A stretch of DNA of 64,000 nt from Nostoc sp. JL34 (GCF_017114945.1 NZ_JABXKQ010000057.1:1-64000), one strand, 5' to 3'. Counted from the first letter of the stretch, positions 27,078 to 36,655 are shown. Program-made: numbers and translations. The notes: a model not told the origin generated them from the letters alone.

Positions 27078-27509
27078 TTATCTGCGATTACGACATTGTA
27101 GTGGATAGCGCTTACCCCGCCATGTCGTCCAACCATCTGCTATTTTAGTACTACTGTTGTATTTGAGATACCAGTTATCTTGTTCTGCACCTAAATAACG
27201 AATACCTAAATCCTGTCTTTGTGTGCTGGAAAAACGTTTTCCTAGAGGAACCCACGCACTACCGTTATCACTAAACCGCCCGACGAGACGGACACCAGAA
27301 CTAGTAGAGCAAACATCACCGTTACAACTAGTTTGTGGATCATCGACTACTTTCCACTGCATTTTCGCTGGTCTACCGTCAATATTACAATCCCAGAGAC
27401 CAAAGAACCACTCACCAGCAATTTGACTGGCTTTAACATGACTAGATGCCAATACCAAACTTGCAGGAACAATCGCCAAACCCAAAAGCCATTTTGTGAT
27501 GTTTTTCAT
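27078..27509 (-). CDS. DUF6006 family exported protein
   Basis: 143 residues. Signal peptide MKNITKWLLGLAIVPASLVLASSHVKA, then GEWFFGLWDCNIDGRPAKMQWKVVDD and WVPLGKRFSSTQRQDLGIRYLG, matching DUF6006, a cyanobacterial secreted family of unknown function. Four cysteines (CNIDG, SCNGDVC, QCRNRR) may form disulphides. Confidence 0.75.
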   Translation of the reverse strand: MKNITKWLLGLAIVPASLVLASSHVKASQIAGEWFFGLWDCNIDGRPAKMQWKVVDDPQTSCNGDVCSTSSGVRLVGRFSDNGSAWVPLGKRFSSTQRQDLGIRYLGAEQDNWYLKYNSSTKIADGWTTWRGKRYPLQCRNRR

Positions 27510-27995
27510 AATGCTTCACCAATACCTTAAGCTAATCTAAAGTTTCTATTCACTTATACTTTCTATTCACTTATAGATATCAGTATTACTGTTTATGCAG
27601 ATAATAAAAATGTAAAGATTTAATATTTTTTGTGCATAGACTGCGACACCTTCCTGTTTGTACAACTGAACGGATTAATCAATTACAAACGGGTGAACTG
27701 TTGCAGATTTCAAGGAAAGTGAGGTACACAACTATTCGTCTGTTACCCAGGTATAAAGAGTGTTTTGTATTTAACTAACGAATTTTAAAATCTATCTGAC
27801 CTGAGTGCATTTCTCTTATGCAGTGAGGATAATTCAGAACTTCTAAAAGTAAAAATTGAGCACGTTAACCTAGTACCGACACTTCTCCATCTGCGTTTAT
27901 TGTTTAATATGACCGCAGAATGCATGAAGATTTTCGTACATTTTCTGGGAGTATCAGCGACCAAAGGCTGATATCCCAGTAACTGATGCTAGTTC
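27510..27995. other. Intergenic region, nothing recognised
   Basis: 486 bases, AT-rich, between two minus-strand genes. A direct repeat CTTTCTATTCACTTAT occurs twice at 27543-27575. No gene or clear terminator seen. Confidence 0.4.
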
Positions 27996-28973
27996 CTAGA
28001 GTTGATGTGCGGCTAGAAAAGCTTCGACTTCAGCAGCAGTAGGTTGAGAAGCGATCGCACCTGCTTTAATAGTAGTCAGCGCTCCAACAGCACTGGCATA
28101 AGTGACAATGCGTTTTGCTGTTTCTGCATCCCGCAAGCTGTGGATACCATACTGACTCAGTTGATGGATGAATCCTGCCAAAAAGCTATCTCCTGCACCA
28201 GTTGTATCAACTACAGGGATGGAAAACGAGGGTAATTTGCCTTCGTTCTCACCCAGACAATAAGTGCAGCCGTTTTCCCCATCTGTCACTAGTACTCCCT
28301 CAATCGAAGCGAGACGATAAGTGATAGCTCCGGGATCTGCGGTTTCAAATAGCCATTCAGCTTCTTCTTTGGAGAGTTTGAGGAAATCAACTCGCTTAAA
28401 TAATTCTGGAATTTTTTGATGGGCGATGTTTGGTTCATCCCAAAATACAGGACGCCAGTTAACATCCAACACAATTTTTAAGTCATAATGTTCTGCTAAC
28501 TCTAAAGCGCGGTTTATTGCCGCTTCACTTTCAGGATAGGCTAATTCCAAAGTACCCAAAACTAGAAAATCTGCCTGTTGAAACAGCGAATCTGACAATT
28601 GTTTAGCTTGCAGGCGAGTATCGGCAAATTCTGCGGTATCGTACTGACCAAATCCGGCAAAGGTGCGATCGCCAGCCAGATCCCGTGTAACATAAACTTG
28701 CCGCGTTGGTGCTGTGGGATGGCGTTGTACTCCTGTCGTATCTACACCTACATCTTGTAATAGCTTGACCAGTGAATTCCCAGGCTCATCTTCGCCAACG
28801 GCTCCGATAAATCCTGCTGACATTCCCAGCTTGACTAAAGCACAGGCTACATTAGCTGGTGCCCCTCCTGGGTAGGGAGTCCAAGATTTCACTTCTTCCA
28901 GCTTTAGCCCTAATTGATCGGCTAAACAATCAAACAAAATTTCACCAAGGCACAAAACACGGGGATTGCTCAT
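27996..28973 (-). CDS. PfkB-family sugar kinase (fructokinase-like)
   Basis: 325 residues. Ribokinase-type fold: N-terminal VLCLGEILFDCLADQ, the di-Gly loop YPGGAPANVACALVKLG, and the anion-hole/catalytic motif DTTGAGDSFLAGF near residues 254-266. Full length. Phosphorylates a sugar with ATP, most like bacterial fructokinase. The neighbours do not form a sugar operon, so substrate specificity is inferred from the family only. Confidence 0.92.
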   Translation of the reverse strand: MSNPRVLCLGEILFDCLADQLGLKLEEVKSWTPYPGGAPANVACALVKLGMSAGFIGAVGEDEPGNSLVKLLQDVGVDTTGVQRHPTAPTRQVYVTRDLAGDRTFAGFGQYDTAEFADTRLQAKQLSDSLFQQADFLVLGTLELAYPESEAAINRALELAEHYDLKIVLDVNWRPVFWDEPNIAHQKIPELFKRVDFLKLSKEEAEWLFETADPGAITYRLASIEGVLVTDGENGCTYCLGENEGKLPSFSIPVVDTTGAGDSFLAGFIHQLSQYGIHSLRDAETAKRIVTYASAVGALTTIKAGAIASQPTAAEVEAFLAAHQL

Positions 28974-29336
28974 CTCATTTTAAATTTTAAATTTCGATTT
29001 GGGATTAGGAATTTACAGTATAAAATCTACAATAGTTTCTACTAATCTGTCGCCAGTCCTTCATAGAATTAAATAGCAATTTTTACTACTTCTATAGCCT
29101 GTATATGCTTCTAATCTTCGATTATTTGGGCTAAGTGCTTAGGGGACATATTTATCAAAATGAGCTATATTTATTACTTAAAATGTCGCGTAGTTTAAAT
29201 CTTTGCAAACTTGAAATCCAAAGAAAATATTGACAATCATATTACTGCTAACACTTGAAACCCCTACCAAGAAAAGAATCTTCTAGAATTAGAAAGAGCG
29301 ATTAAGTACATATACCAAGGGAGGATAGAAATAGTC
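28974..29336. other. Intergenic region between divergent genes
   Basis: 363 AT-rich bases. It must hold the promoters of the PfkB gene and the LuxR-type gene; no specific sites recognised except the GGGAGGA ribosome-binding site 13 bases before the LuxR-type ATG. Confidence 0.4.
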
Positions 29337-29600
29337 ATGGCTGGTGGCAAGTCTGAGACCCCCGTTAGTCTGTCAGACAGAGAACTGCAAATTATCGACC
29401 TAGTGGCCGCTGGCTTAACTAACCAAGAGATTGCAGGAAAACTGGAGATTAGCAAGCGTACAGTTGATAACCATATCAGTAATATTCTCACCAAGACCGA
29501 GACAGATAATCGAGTAGCTCTTGTCCGCTGGGCTTTACAGTGGGGCAAAGTCTGTTTGAATGATGTCAATTGCTGTACTCTACCGAAGCAGATCGAATGA
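29337..29600 (+). CDS. LuxR/GerE-type DNA-binding protein, HTH domain only
   Basis: 87 residues: a bare LuxR C-terminal helix-turn-helix, SLSDRELQIIDLVAAGLTNQEIAGKLEISKRTVDNHISNILTKTETDNRVALVRWALQ, with no receiver or sensor domain. Comparable to GerE-like single-domain regulators. A short Cys-containing tail (CLNDVNCCTLPKQ) follows. Good GGGAGGA ribosome-binding site. Not in an operon by spacing. Confidence 0.9.
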   Translation: MAGGKSETPVSLSDRELQIIDLVAAGLTNQEIAGKLEISKRTVDNHISNILTKTETDNRVALVRWALQWGKVCLNDVNCCTLPKQIE

Positions 29601-29995
29601 ACAATTTACTAGTAGAAGTGTAATTGCTTTGGTCTGGTAAATTACAAGCCAATTTCAAGTTTTACTGATTGTTCCCCTCCTTACGCCTAAGTTTTCAGTG
29701 TGAACACTCTACCAAAAGTTCCGAGTCCTTCACTCAGCCGGAGTTTATGTTAGTGGAGCCAGCTGACCCTCGGACTCGGAAACTATCAAAGATTAGAATT
29801 CTTTTGCAAATTGACTGGGGACTGGAGACTGGGGACTGGGGACTGGGGACTGGGATGGGAGAACAATCTAAAATGCCCCATGCCCCATGCCCCAGCTAAA
29901 CAATCATCTACAAAAATTAGCAACAATTCAGTGGTGCAAGCGTTACATTTGAAAGAAATCTATGTTGCCCCATCGGCTTTGGGAGTAGTGTTTCA
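29601..29995. repeat. Intergenic region with STRR array (GGGGACT units)
   Basis: 395 bases without a gene. At 29815-29858 are six copies of the heptamer GGGGACT, the complement of the classical STRR1 unit CCCCAGT of Anabaena. ATGCCCC-type units follow at 29874-29892. Confidence 0.75.
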
Positions 29996-30697
29996 ATGAA
30001 TACTTCCGCTTCTTTTCAGGGTAGCTCGTCTCCCTTTCAATTTTTTAACTTTGATTTTACGACACCTGTATCTGAGAAACTTCCGAGTATTGAAGACCAA
30101 TTTTCAGACTTTCCGCAACCCACACAAGATGCCGACTTACTCAGACAGCTATCATTTATTCCAAGGTTGAAAGAAATTTTGATGCTGCGGCAGGTTCACG
30201 CCTTAGAACACGCGACTGTTTGGGTTCTTAGCGAATCAAAAAGTGCCTATCCTGCCACAGGAGAATCCACTAAAGTTCAACTAGATAATGAACTATTAAG
30301 CGGTTTGTCTACTGAGCAGGGTTTCTACCTCTATGGTGAGGTAAATATTAGTGATTTGCGGCGTGCAGTCACACTTGCTCGACATCGCATCACCAGTGGA
30401 GAATGGGATTTGGCTGTACATCCCCGTTGCGGCACAAATTTATCAGTAGCAATGCTCTTAACGGCTGGACTAGCTGTCGGTGTGCATCTGTTGCTACCAT
30501 TTCGACCAATCGAGCAACTCATAGGTTTGGGGTTAGCAGCAACGACAGCCGCTGAACTCGCACCTGATTTAGGTTCTATGGCACAGCGTTATCTAACAAC
30601 TGCCATTCCTTTTAACCTAGCAGTTGAAAATATTACCCGTACACGCGACGTTTGGAGGCGTGAGGCACATTTTGTTAAAGTGGGCTGGCAAGAGTAG
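29996..30697 (+). CDS. DUF6391 family protein
   Basis: 233 residues. Core LRQVHALEHATVWVLSES is the signature of DUF6391, with GTNLSVAMLLTAGLAVGVHLLLPF (one or two membrane segments) and LAPDLGSMAQRYLTTAI following. Cyanobacterial conserved family of unknown function. Ends in a soluble WRREAHFVKVGWQE tail. The start ATG at 29996 is preceded by no strong ribosome-binding site. Confidence 0.78.
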   Translation: MNTSASFQGSSSPFQFFNFDFTTPVSEKLPSIEDQFSDFPQPTQDADLLRQLSFIPRLKEILMLRQVHALEHATVWVLSESKSAYPATGESTKVQLDNELLSGLSTEQGFYLYGEVNISDLRRAVTLARHRITSGEWDLAVHPRCGTNLSVAMLLTAGLAVGVHLLLPFRPIEQLIGLGLAATTAAELAPDLGSMAQRYLTTAIPFNLAVENITRTRDVWRREAHFVKVGWQE

Positions 30698-30785
30698 GTA
30701 TGAGGAGAATGAGGGAGATGAAGATGATATTGCTCCCCCATTTCCCCATTCCCTACTCCCTACTCTCCACTTCCCTAAAAAAATT

Positions 30786-31781
30786 ATGAGAAAAATTTAT
30801 TTCTTACTCCCCGGTACAGATAGCAAATTTGCCTGTGGTGGTCTTTGGGCTGAATTAAAAGCGCTTAGTCTGGCTCAGAATTTCTGTAGTGCTGATGTTG
30901 TAACTTACCGTCAACGGGAAAAAGATAAGCTTTTTATTGATGATTTGCTAAAAGATAAAAATTTAAATGATGTAATTTTTGTCATCAGTTGGGGATTTGA
31001 TATAGCTCAACTCGTGGCTAAACTTAAGCAATACAATGTGGTTTACCATGCACATAGTCCAGGTTATCCATTTAGGCTACCTGCAAGTATTCCAATCATG
31101 ACCGTTAGCCGCTATACAATGGGATATTGGGGAGAAAAATCACCCAATTCTCTGATTTATTATTTGCCCAATCAAATTTCTGATGAGTTTCAAAATTTAG
31201 GTTTGGAACGGGATATTGATGTTTTAGTTCAGGCTCGAAAGTCTTCTGAATATTTAATTAAAGAATTGATTCCAGCGTTGCAAAAACGTTGTAAAGTATT
31301 GGTTGTTGATTCATACATAGAGGATTTACCTGGACTATTCAATCGAGCTAAAGTTTATCTATATGATTCCGCTGAGTACTGGGCACAACAGCGCCTTAGT
31401 GAAGGATTCGGTCTACAACCAATGGAAGCTCTTGCCTGTGGCTGTCAAGTATTTTCTAGTGTCAACGGTGGACTAGCTGATTACTTAGATCCGGGATTTA
31501 ATTGTTATAAAATTGCTGGATATTCTCAAGAATATGATGTCCAACGTATTCTGAAGGTAATTGATTCTTCAGTAGCTCTTAGCTTACCTGAAGATTTTTT
31601 ATTTGAGCATCGGACTGAAAACATTATTAAGCGCTTCCAAGTTATTCTGGATGAGTTAAATGAGTTTTTTGACCATAAAATACAGCAGCCATCTAATATT
31701 AAGAGTTTGACTAAAATACGGATGGCAAAGTTACTCGCTCAGAAGATATATGGAAAGCTGAAGAAGAAATATTTTAAGTAA
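30786..31781 (+). CDS. Glycosyltransferase, GT4/GT1-like
   Basis: 331 residues from the ATG at 30786 (MRKIYFLLPGTDSKFACGG); a longer frame from 30624 runs through the previous gene and is rejected. GT-B fold: N-terminal domain with FVISWGFDIAQL; C-terminal domain with the E-x7-E-type donor-binding motif SEGFGLQPMEALACG near residues 215-229, followed by SVNGGLADYL. Transfers a nucleotide-sugar unit, probably to a surface polysaccharide or lipid. It lies just upstream of rfbB on the same strand (52 bases), consistent with a cell-envelope glycan role. Confidence 0.85.
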   Translation: MRKIYFLLPGTDSKFACGGLWAELKALSLAQNFCSADVVTYRQREKDKLFIDDLLKDKNLNDVIFVISWGFDIAQLVAKLKQYNVVYHAHSPGYPFRLPASIPIMTVSRYTMGYWGEKSPNSLIYYLPNQISDEFQNLGLERDIDVLVQARKSSEYLIKELIPALQKRCKVLVVDSYIEDLPGLFNRAKVYLYDSAEYWAQQRLSEGFGLQPMEALACGCQVFSSVNGGLADYLDPGFNCYKIAGYSQEYDVQRILKVIDSSVALSLPEDFLFEHRTENIIKRFQVILDELNEFFDHKIQQPSNIKSLTKIRMAKLLAQKIYGKLKKKYFK

Positions 31782-31833
31782 TAAAAACGAACCGCAGAGG
31801 CGCTGAGAATATAGAGAAAAGAGAGGAAATTGG

Positions 31834-32895
31834 ATGAGTCGGCGGTTATTAGTTACTGGGGGTGCGGGATTTATTGGGGCGAATTTTGTGCATCACTGGT
31901 GTCAGGTTTATCCAGACGATCGCGTGGTGGTGTTAGATGCTCTGACATACGCGGGGAATCGTCTGAACTTGGCGCTGGTTGAGGGAAGAGAGAATTTTCG
32001 GTTTGTGCAGGGGGATATTTGCGATCGCACCATCATAGACAACCTATTATCAACGGAAAATATTGATACCATCGCCCATTTTGCCGCTGAATCTCATGTC
32101 GATCGTTCGATTCTTGGGCCGGCGGCTTTTGTGCAAACTAATGTAGTGGGAACTTTCACCCTACTAGAAGCTTTTCGGCAATATTGGGAGACAAAAGCAC
32201 AGCCATCTAATTATCGTTTCCTGCACGTTTCTACTGATGAAGTCTACGGTAGTCTGAGCGCAGATGACCCAGCTTTTTCTGAAACGACACCCTACGCGCC
32301 CAATAGTCCCTATTCAGCTTCAAAAGCGGGTAGCGATCATTTAGTGCGTGCTTATTATCATACTTATCAACTTCCAACTATTATCACAAATTGCTCTAAT
32401 AACTACGGCCCTTATCAGTTCCCCGAAAAGCTAATTCCCCTAATGTGTATCAACACTTTGATCGGGAAACCATTACCTGTTTATGGCGATGGTAAAAATG
32501 TGCGGGATTGGCTTTATGTGGGCGATCATTGTCTTGCTCTGGATGTGGTAATCAATCATGGACAACCAGGAGAAACATACAATATTGGTGGCAATAATGA
32601 GGTGGAAAATCTCAACTTGGTGCAACTTTTGTGTCAAATGATGGATGAATTAGCACCTGATTTACCAGTGCGTCCAGCAAAGGAGTTGATTACTTTTGTT
32701 AAGGATAGAAAGGGACACGACAGGAGATATGCAATTAATGCAAACAAAATTAAAACTCACCTTGGTTGGATGCCTTCAGTAACAATTGCGGAGGGTTTAC
32801 ATTTAACAGTTGAATGGTATCTCAATCATCGTCATTGGTGGGGGCCTCTGCTATCTGCGGAATATCAAGCTTACTATCGCAAAAATTATCTGTAG
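31834..32895 (+). CDS. rfbB: dTDP-glucose 4,6-dehydratase
   Basis: 353 residues, normal length. Short-chain dehydrogenase fold: NAD motif TGGAGFIGANFVHH (7-20), HFAAESHVDRSI, catalytic STDEVYGSL and YSASKAG near residue 159, substrate loop NCSNNYGPYQFPEKLIPL. Makes dTDP-4-keto-6-deoxyglucose, the precursor of dTDP-rhamnose for surface glycans. Its last 74 bases overlap the convergent HigA-ImmA gene. Confidence 0.96.
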   Translation: MSRRLLVTGGAGFIGANFVHHWCQVYPDDRVVVLDALTYAGNRLNLALVEGRENFRFVQGDICDRTIIDNLLSTENIDTIAHFAAESHVDRSILGPAAFVQTNVVGTFTLLEAFRQYWETKAQPSNYRFLHVSTDEVYGSLSADDPAFSETTPYAPNSPYSASKAGSDHLVRAYYHTYQLPTIITNCSNNYGPYQFPEKLIPLMCINTLIGKPLPVYGDGKNVRDWLYVGDHCLALDVVINHGQPGETYNIGGNNEVENLNLVQLLCQMMDELAPDLPVRPAKELITFVKDRKGHDRRYAINANKIKTHLGWMPSVTIAEGLHLTVEWYLNHRHWWGPLLSAEYQAYYRKNYL

Positions 32896-33964
32896 AATGA
32901 CCTAAAACTCGGCTAACTTTAACGAGTAATGGTCTCAAATTTTTATGGGGAACTAATTTGTCATAATGTAAGCGACCAATAATTATGCCTGGATGTCTAT
33001 TTTGATTTTGAGCGAATTCTTCAACCACCTTACGAGAAAAGACTTTTTTATTCGTAATAATAAATTCATTTAATGTCTGAGGATTTATTAACCAGTCAGC
33101 TGCTTTTTCGTTAGCTGCTCTTTCCTCATCATTCTCTTCTAACGCATCCAAGTTGTCTAAATAAGCTCCTTGATGTCCTAAAACAATATGTGCTAACTCA
33201 TGCATGAGTGTGAACCAAAATGAATCTATCCGGTCATATCTCAATGTCAACGCGATAACGGGATTACTATTTAAATAAAAGGCTGCTCCATCCAAGTATG
33301 TTTTGCTTAAATGCGGCACAATTATAAAATGTACACCTAAATCTGCCAGCAATTGAGGAATCTGCACAATACTTTCTACTTGTTTAGCACAAGCAAGAAT
33401 TTCAGGGATAGCAGCCTCAAGTTTTTTGCGTTCAAAACTAGCAATTTCTTGTTGTTTCGCTAGGTTTTCAACTCGTTTTAACCAAGCTATGCGAGAAGTT
33501 TCCTCTGGCTCTCGATGCTCGGAACAACGAAAATTAACATCTAGCTGGAGTGTTTCATCTAAAGAAGATATGCCGAAAAAATCACATACTTGCTGTTCTA
33601 AGTCATCAATTGAATTTGCTGCTTGAATCCACTTATTTTTGATTAGTTCAGAGATGGGAGCAATTGTATACAATCGACTTTTACGAGCTATATCTTGCTC
33701 TTTTTTTTCTTTTCCTACTAGATGAAGCCGATACTTTGCTTCAAGATTTGTCCAGAACTCTGGAGAAGTACCCAAGGCTTGAGAGAGTTCGATAGCTGTT
33801 TCAGGTGTAATTTGCTTGCTTCCCCGAATGATTTCATTGATGGTTTGAACTGGACGCCCCATAATTTCTGCTAAATCTTTTTGTGTCCAGCCACGGGCTT
33901 CTAATTCTCGACTTAAAATTTTTCCTGGTGTTGGTACTCTTGCTGGTGCTAGCTTCTGGCTCAT
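32822..33964 (-). CDS. HigA-type HTH fused to ImmA/IrrE metallopeptidase
   Basis: 380 residues. The N-terminal XRE helix-turn-helix (about 15-80: LSRELEARGWTQKDLAEIMGRPVQTINEIIRGSKQITPETAIELSQAL) is HigA-like. The C-terminal half is an ImmA/IrrE zinc-peptidase domain with HELAHIVLGHQ near residue 253 and a downstream Glu-rich AANEKAADWLI metal-ligand helix. Plausible logic is a repressor/antitoxin whose peptidase domain self-processes or cleaves a partner on signal. It directly follows the HigB-type gene on the same strand (26 bases). The 3' end overlaps the convergent rfbB by 74 bases. Confidence 0.9.
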   Translation of the reverse strand: MSQKLAPARVPTPGKILSRELEARGWTQKDLAEIMGRPVQTINEIIRGSKQITPETAIELSQALGTSPEFWTNLEAKYRLHLVGKEKKEQDIARKSRLYTIAPISELIKNKWIQAANSIDDLEQQVCDFFGISSLDETLQLDVNFRCSEHREPEETSRIAWLKRVENLAKQQEIASFERKKLEAAIPEILACAKQVESIVQIPQLLADLGVHFIIVPHLSKTYLDGAAFYLNSNPVIALTLRYDRIDSFWFTLMHELAHIVLGHQGAYLDNLDALEENDEERAANEKAADWLINPQTLNEFIITNKKVFSRKVVEEFAQNQNRHPGIIIGRLHYDKLVPHKNLRPLLVKVSRVLGHSTDNFCDSKLDIPQIAEAPTNDDD

Positions 33965-33990
33965 ATTGCTGTCTCCCCTGCTGACGAAAG

Positions 33991-34290
33991 TTAGTGGTAG
34001 TCTTCGATATCGATTATTGTGAGATAATTTCCCTGCTCATCCTCATCCACTGTCACAATTAGACGCCACTGATTATTCAAACGTAGAGAACGCTGTCCTT
34101 GTTTTCCTCGTTTTCCTGACAACTTCTCAAATCTCAATCCTTTTTGAGCATATAAGTCTCGCTCGTCTACAGCAGCATCAATAATCGCCATGACTTCAAA
34201 AAAGTCATCAACCACACCTGGGTATTTATGAGCATCTTTTTCTGCTGTGTAAAGTGCTTCGAGTTTCTTTTTTTTAAACTGAAAACGCAA
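33991..34290 (-). CDS. higB: HigB-type toxin (RelE/ParE superfamily)
   Basis: 99 residues from a TTG start at 34290, chosen because MRFQFKKKKLEALY is the usual N-terminus and a GGGGGA ribosome-binding site lies seven bases upstream. The frame is open to an ATG at 34335, which would add 15 residues. Core: KYPGVVDDFFEVMAII, LRFEKLSGKRGKQGQRSLRLNNQWRLIV and IIDIEDYH, matching the HigB killer proteins that cleave ribosome-bound mRNA. Toxin first, antitoxin second is the typical higBA order. Confidence 0.88.
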   Translation of the reverse strand: MRFQFKKKKLEALYTAEKDAHKYPGVVDDFFEVMAIIDAAVDERDLYAQKGLRFEKLSGKRGKQGQRSLRLNNQWRLIVTVDEDEQGNYLTIIDIEDYH

Positions 34291-34714
34291 AGCTTCCCCC
34301 AAGTTAAATGCACTGGATTCTGCATTATATAACAACTGGCTTCAGCCTTGGGGTGAATGACTGATACTTTAATTATAAATCTTATTGTGACAAGAGATTT
34401 AAGCAGTTTGTAAAGTTTGTTAGATAATCTTGAAAGTTAAGGCAAACCTATTCTGTAAAGGGCTTTGCTATTTTCCTCCAACAACATATCTTGCTTGAGC
34501 TTGATCGTCTTCCTATCACTATTAATAGTACGATTATACTATACAATCTAACTAAAGGCAAGTTATGCAAAGCGTCTTGTCCATCCCAGTTACGCAAATC
34601 AAATGCACAACAGCTTACTAAGACAGTCAGGGATTGCTGCCACAGTTTCTGTAGATAATGACTATCCTTGAATATAAGGGAATCAGATCAACGTAAATTG
34701 CCAGCAGGTGTAAG
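34291..34714. other. Intergenic region between divergent genes
   Basis: About 420 AT-rich bases between higB and the kinase gene. It must contain the higBA promoter; I see no gene and cannot define operator palindromes with confidence. Confidence 0.35.
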
Positions 34715-35908
34715 ATGCTGCAACCAGAACAGATATTACAAGATCGTTATCAAATTCAACGCCAACTCGGCAACAATGGAATTCGTCAAACTTGGCTAGC
34801 AAAAGATTTACAAGCCTCTGATGGCGAAAATTCCACTGTTGTGGTCAAACTTTTGGCCTTTGGCGGTACTGTGCAGTGGGATGACCTGAAACTTTTTGAG
34901 AGGGAAGCACAAATTCTTAAACAGCTAAATCATCCCCGCATCCCTCGATATATTGATTATTTTTGTATCGACGATCGCACACTCTGGTTTGGCTTAATAC
35001 AAGAATATATTCCTGGTGAGTCGCTTAAGGAAAAACTTGCTGTTGGCAAAAGGTTTAGTGAAAAGCGAGCGAGAAAAATTGCTGTTGAGGTTTTAAATAT
35101 TCTCATCTATCTACATGAATTGAATCCAGGGGTGTTGCATAGAGATATTAAACCAAGTAATTTAATCTGGGGCGAAGATAATCGGATTTATTTAGTTGAT
35201 TTTGGCGCAGTTCAAGATAAAGCGGCAAGAGAGGGCGTTACTTTTACCGTTGTGGGTACTTATGGTTATGCCCCAATGGAACAATTTGGTGGTCGAGCGG
35301 TTGCGGCTTCAGACTTATATGCATTGGGAGCGACTTTGATTCATTTGCTCACTGGAACTTCCCCGTCTGATTTACCCCAGCAGGATTTGCGGTTGCAATT
35401 TGTAGACCGAGTTAACTTGAGTCCCAGTTTTGTCAGTTGGCTACAAAAGTTAATAGAACCGGCTCCCGAACAAAGATTTACTAGTGCAAGCGTTGCACTG
35501 AATGCCCTCAAATCGGGTCTGGCTGTCAAATCTGTAAACAAGAACCAGCTTTTACCGCTAAAAGAAATCATCAACAATTCTGGATGTGGGATCAATAATC
35601 AGAATGAAACAGTCCCAGAGGAAATTCTCGGTTGGAATTGGGGCGCGTTTTTGATGCCTTGGTTGTGGATGTGGCCGAATCAAGTATGGTATGGTTTGTT
35701 CTGTTTTGTACCCAATGCTTGGTGGTTAATGGCGATCGCACTTGGTGCAAAAGGCAATGAATGGGCTTGGAAAAGTAGACGGTGGCGCAGTATTGAACAA
35801 TTTAAAGCGCATCAGAGAGGCTGGGCGATCGCTGGTATTCTACTTGGAGCGCCCATTAGTATTATGTTGTGGGTGCGAGCGATCGCTTTGCTGAAATCTG
35901 CATTTTAA
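34715..35908 (+). CDS. Serine/threonine protein kinase with C-terminal membrane segments
   Basis: 397 residues. Kinase domain (about 10-270): catalytic Lys in VVVKLLAF near residue 43, HRDIKPSN near 142, DFGA near 162, APMEQ activation-segment Pro-Glu, and the DLYALGATLIHLLTG helix. The remaining part has two hydrophobic stretches (WGAFLMPWLWMWPNQVWYGLF and a C-terminal WAIAGILLGAPISIMLW), so it is probably membrane-tethered; the orientation of the kinase domain is cytoplasmic by family knowledge. Typical Hanks-type cyanobacterial kinase; targets unknown. Confidence 0.92.
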   Translation: MLQPEQILQDRYQIQRQLGNNGIRQTWLAKDLQASDGENSTVVVKLLAFGGTVQWDDLKLFEREAQILKQLNHPRIPRYIDYFCIDDRTLWFGLIQEYIPGESLKEKLAVGKRFSEKRARKIAVEVLNILIYLHELNPGVLHRDIKPSNLIWGEDNRIYLVDFGAVQDKAAREGVTFTVVGTYGYAPMEQFGGRAVAASDLYALGATLIHLLTGTSPSDLPQQDLRLQFVDRVNLSPSFVSWLQKLIEPAPEQRFTSASVALNALKSGLAVKSVNKNQLLPLKEIINNSGCGINNQNETVPEEILGWNWGAFLMPWLWMWPNQVWYGLFCFVPNAWWLMAIALGAKGNEWAWKSRRWRSIEQFKAHQRGWAIAGILLGAPISIMLWVRAIALLKSAF

Positions 35909-35972
35909 GGCACTCTTTTGGGTAAATATCAAGCGAAGATTTTTTAGCCAGATAAGTATAAGGGTTCAACAA

Positions 35973-36599
35973 ATGGTTCAAATTCTTCAAGGAAAAGATA
36001 TCACCCTAGCCCAACTGATTGATGAATTTGGCTTACAACTTGCAGACGACGAAGATTTTTTTTCAGAATGGCGGCATGATTTAGCTGAGTTGAGTGACTT
36101 AGAAAAGCAATCTCTCAACGAAGTCAAGGCAGAATATTTGCATCTATCGAAGTATCCTATTTTAGAACCTGTAGTCAAAATGGTGGTGCTATCTCCACTA
36201 TTGCGTCTAGCAGGTTTTTATCAACCGCCTTTCTACATTGCTTCAGAACAAGAGGTAAAAATATCTTCTGAAGACGAAGGCACGATTATCAAAGGACGTA
36301 TTGACATATTGGTGTTCCATCCTCCATTTTGGGTTCTCGTTATTGAAGCAAAACGAGCAGATTATTCTTTGGAGGTAGGAATTCCTCAAGCATTAGCTTA
36401 TATGTTGGCTAATGCTGGTAATGATAAACCTACTTATGGTTTTGTAATCAATGGTCGGGAATTTCAATTTATTAAGTTGACGAAACAAAGTACACCGAGA
36501 TATGCATTGTCTTACACACTGTCACTAAATCGTGGGGATGACCTACATACTGTTGTTAAAGTGTTAAAACGCATAGCTTATTTAATTCGTAATTCGTAA
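35973..36599 (+). CDS. Orphan type I restriction R-subunit N-terminal-like protein
   Basis: 208 residues. Contains a PD-(D/E)XK nuclease core: GRIDILVF near residue 111 and VLVIEAKRADYSLEVGIPQALAYM near 124-147, with TYGFVINGREFQFIKL after it. This matches the nuclease domain of HsdR without the helicase part, a widespread stand-alone cyanobacterial family. No hsdM/hsdS lies nearby, so it is not a functional type I system on its own; perhaps an orphan nuclease. Confidence 0.82.
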   Translation: MVQILQGKDITLAQLIDEFGLQLADDEDFFSEWRHDLAELSDLEKQSLNEVKAEYLHLSKYPILEPVVKMVVLSPLLRLAGFYQPPFYIASEQEVKISSEDEGTIIKGRIDILVFHPPFWVLVIEAKRADYSLEVGIPQALAYMLANAGNDKPTYGFVINGREFQFIKLTKQSTPRYALSYTLSLNRGDDLHTVVKVLKRIAYLIRNS

Positions 36600-36655
36600 T
36601 CTTGTAGGGTGCGTTATACCTTTGGCTAATGCACCATCGCAATACTTTAGGTATT

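Noticed and set aside
30624-30785. Longer start for the glycosyltransferase
   Set aside because: Runs antisense-free but through the end of the DUF6391 gene in a different frame; the first conserved block begins at 30786.
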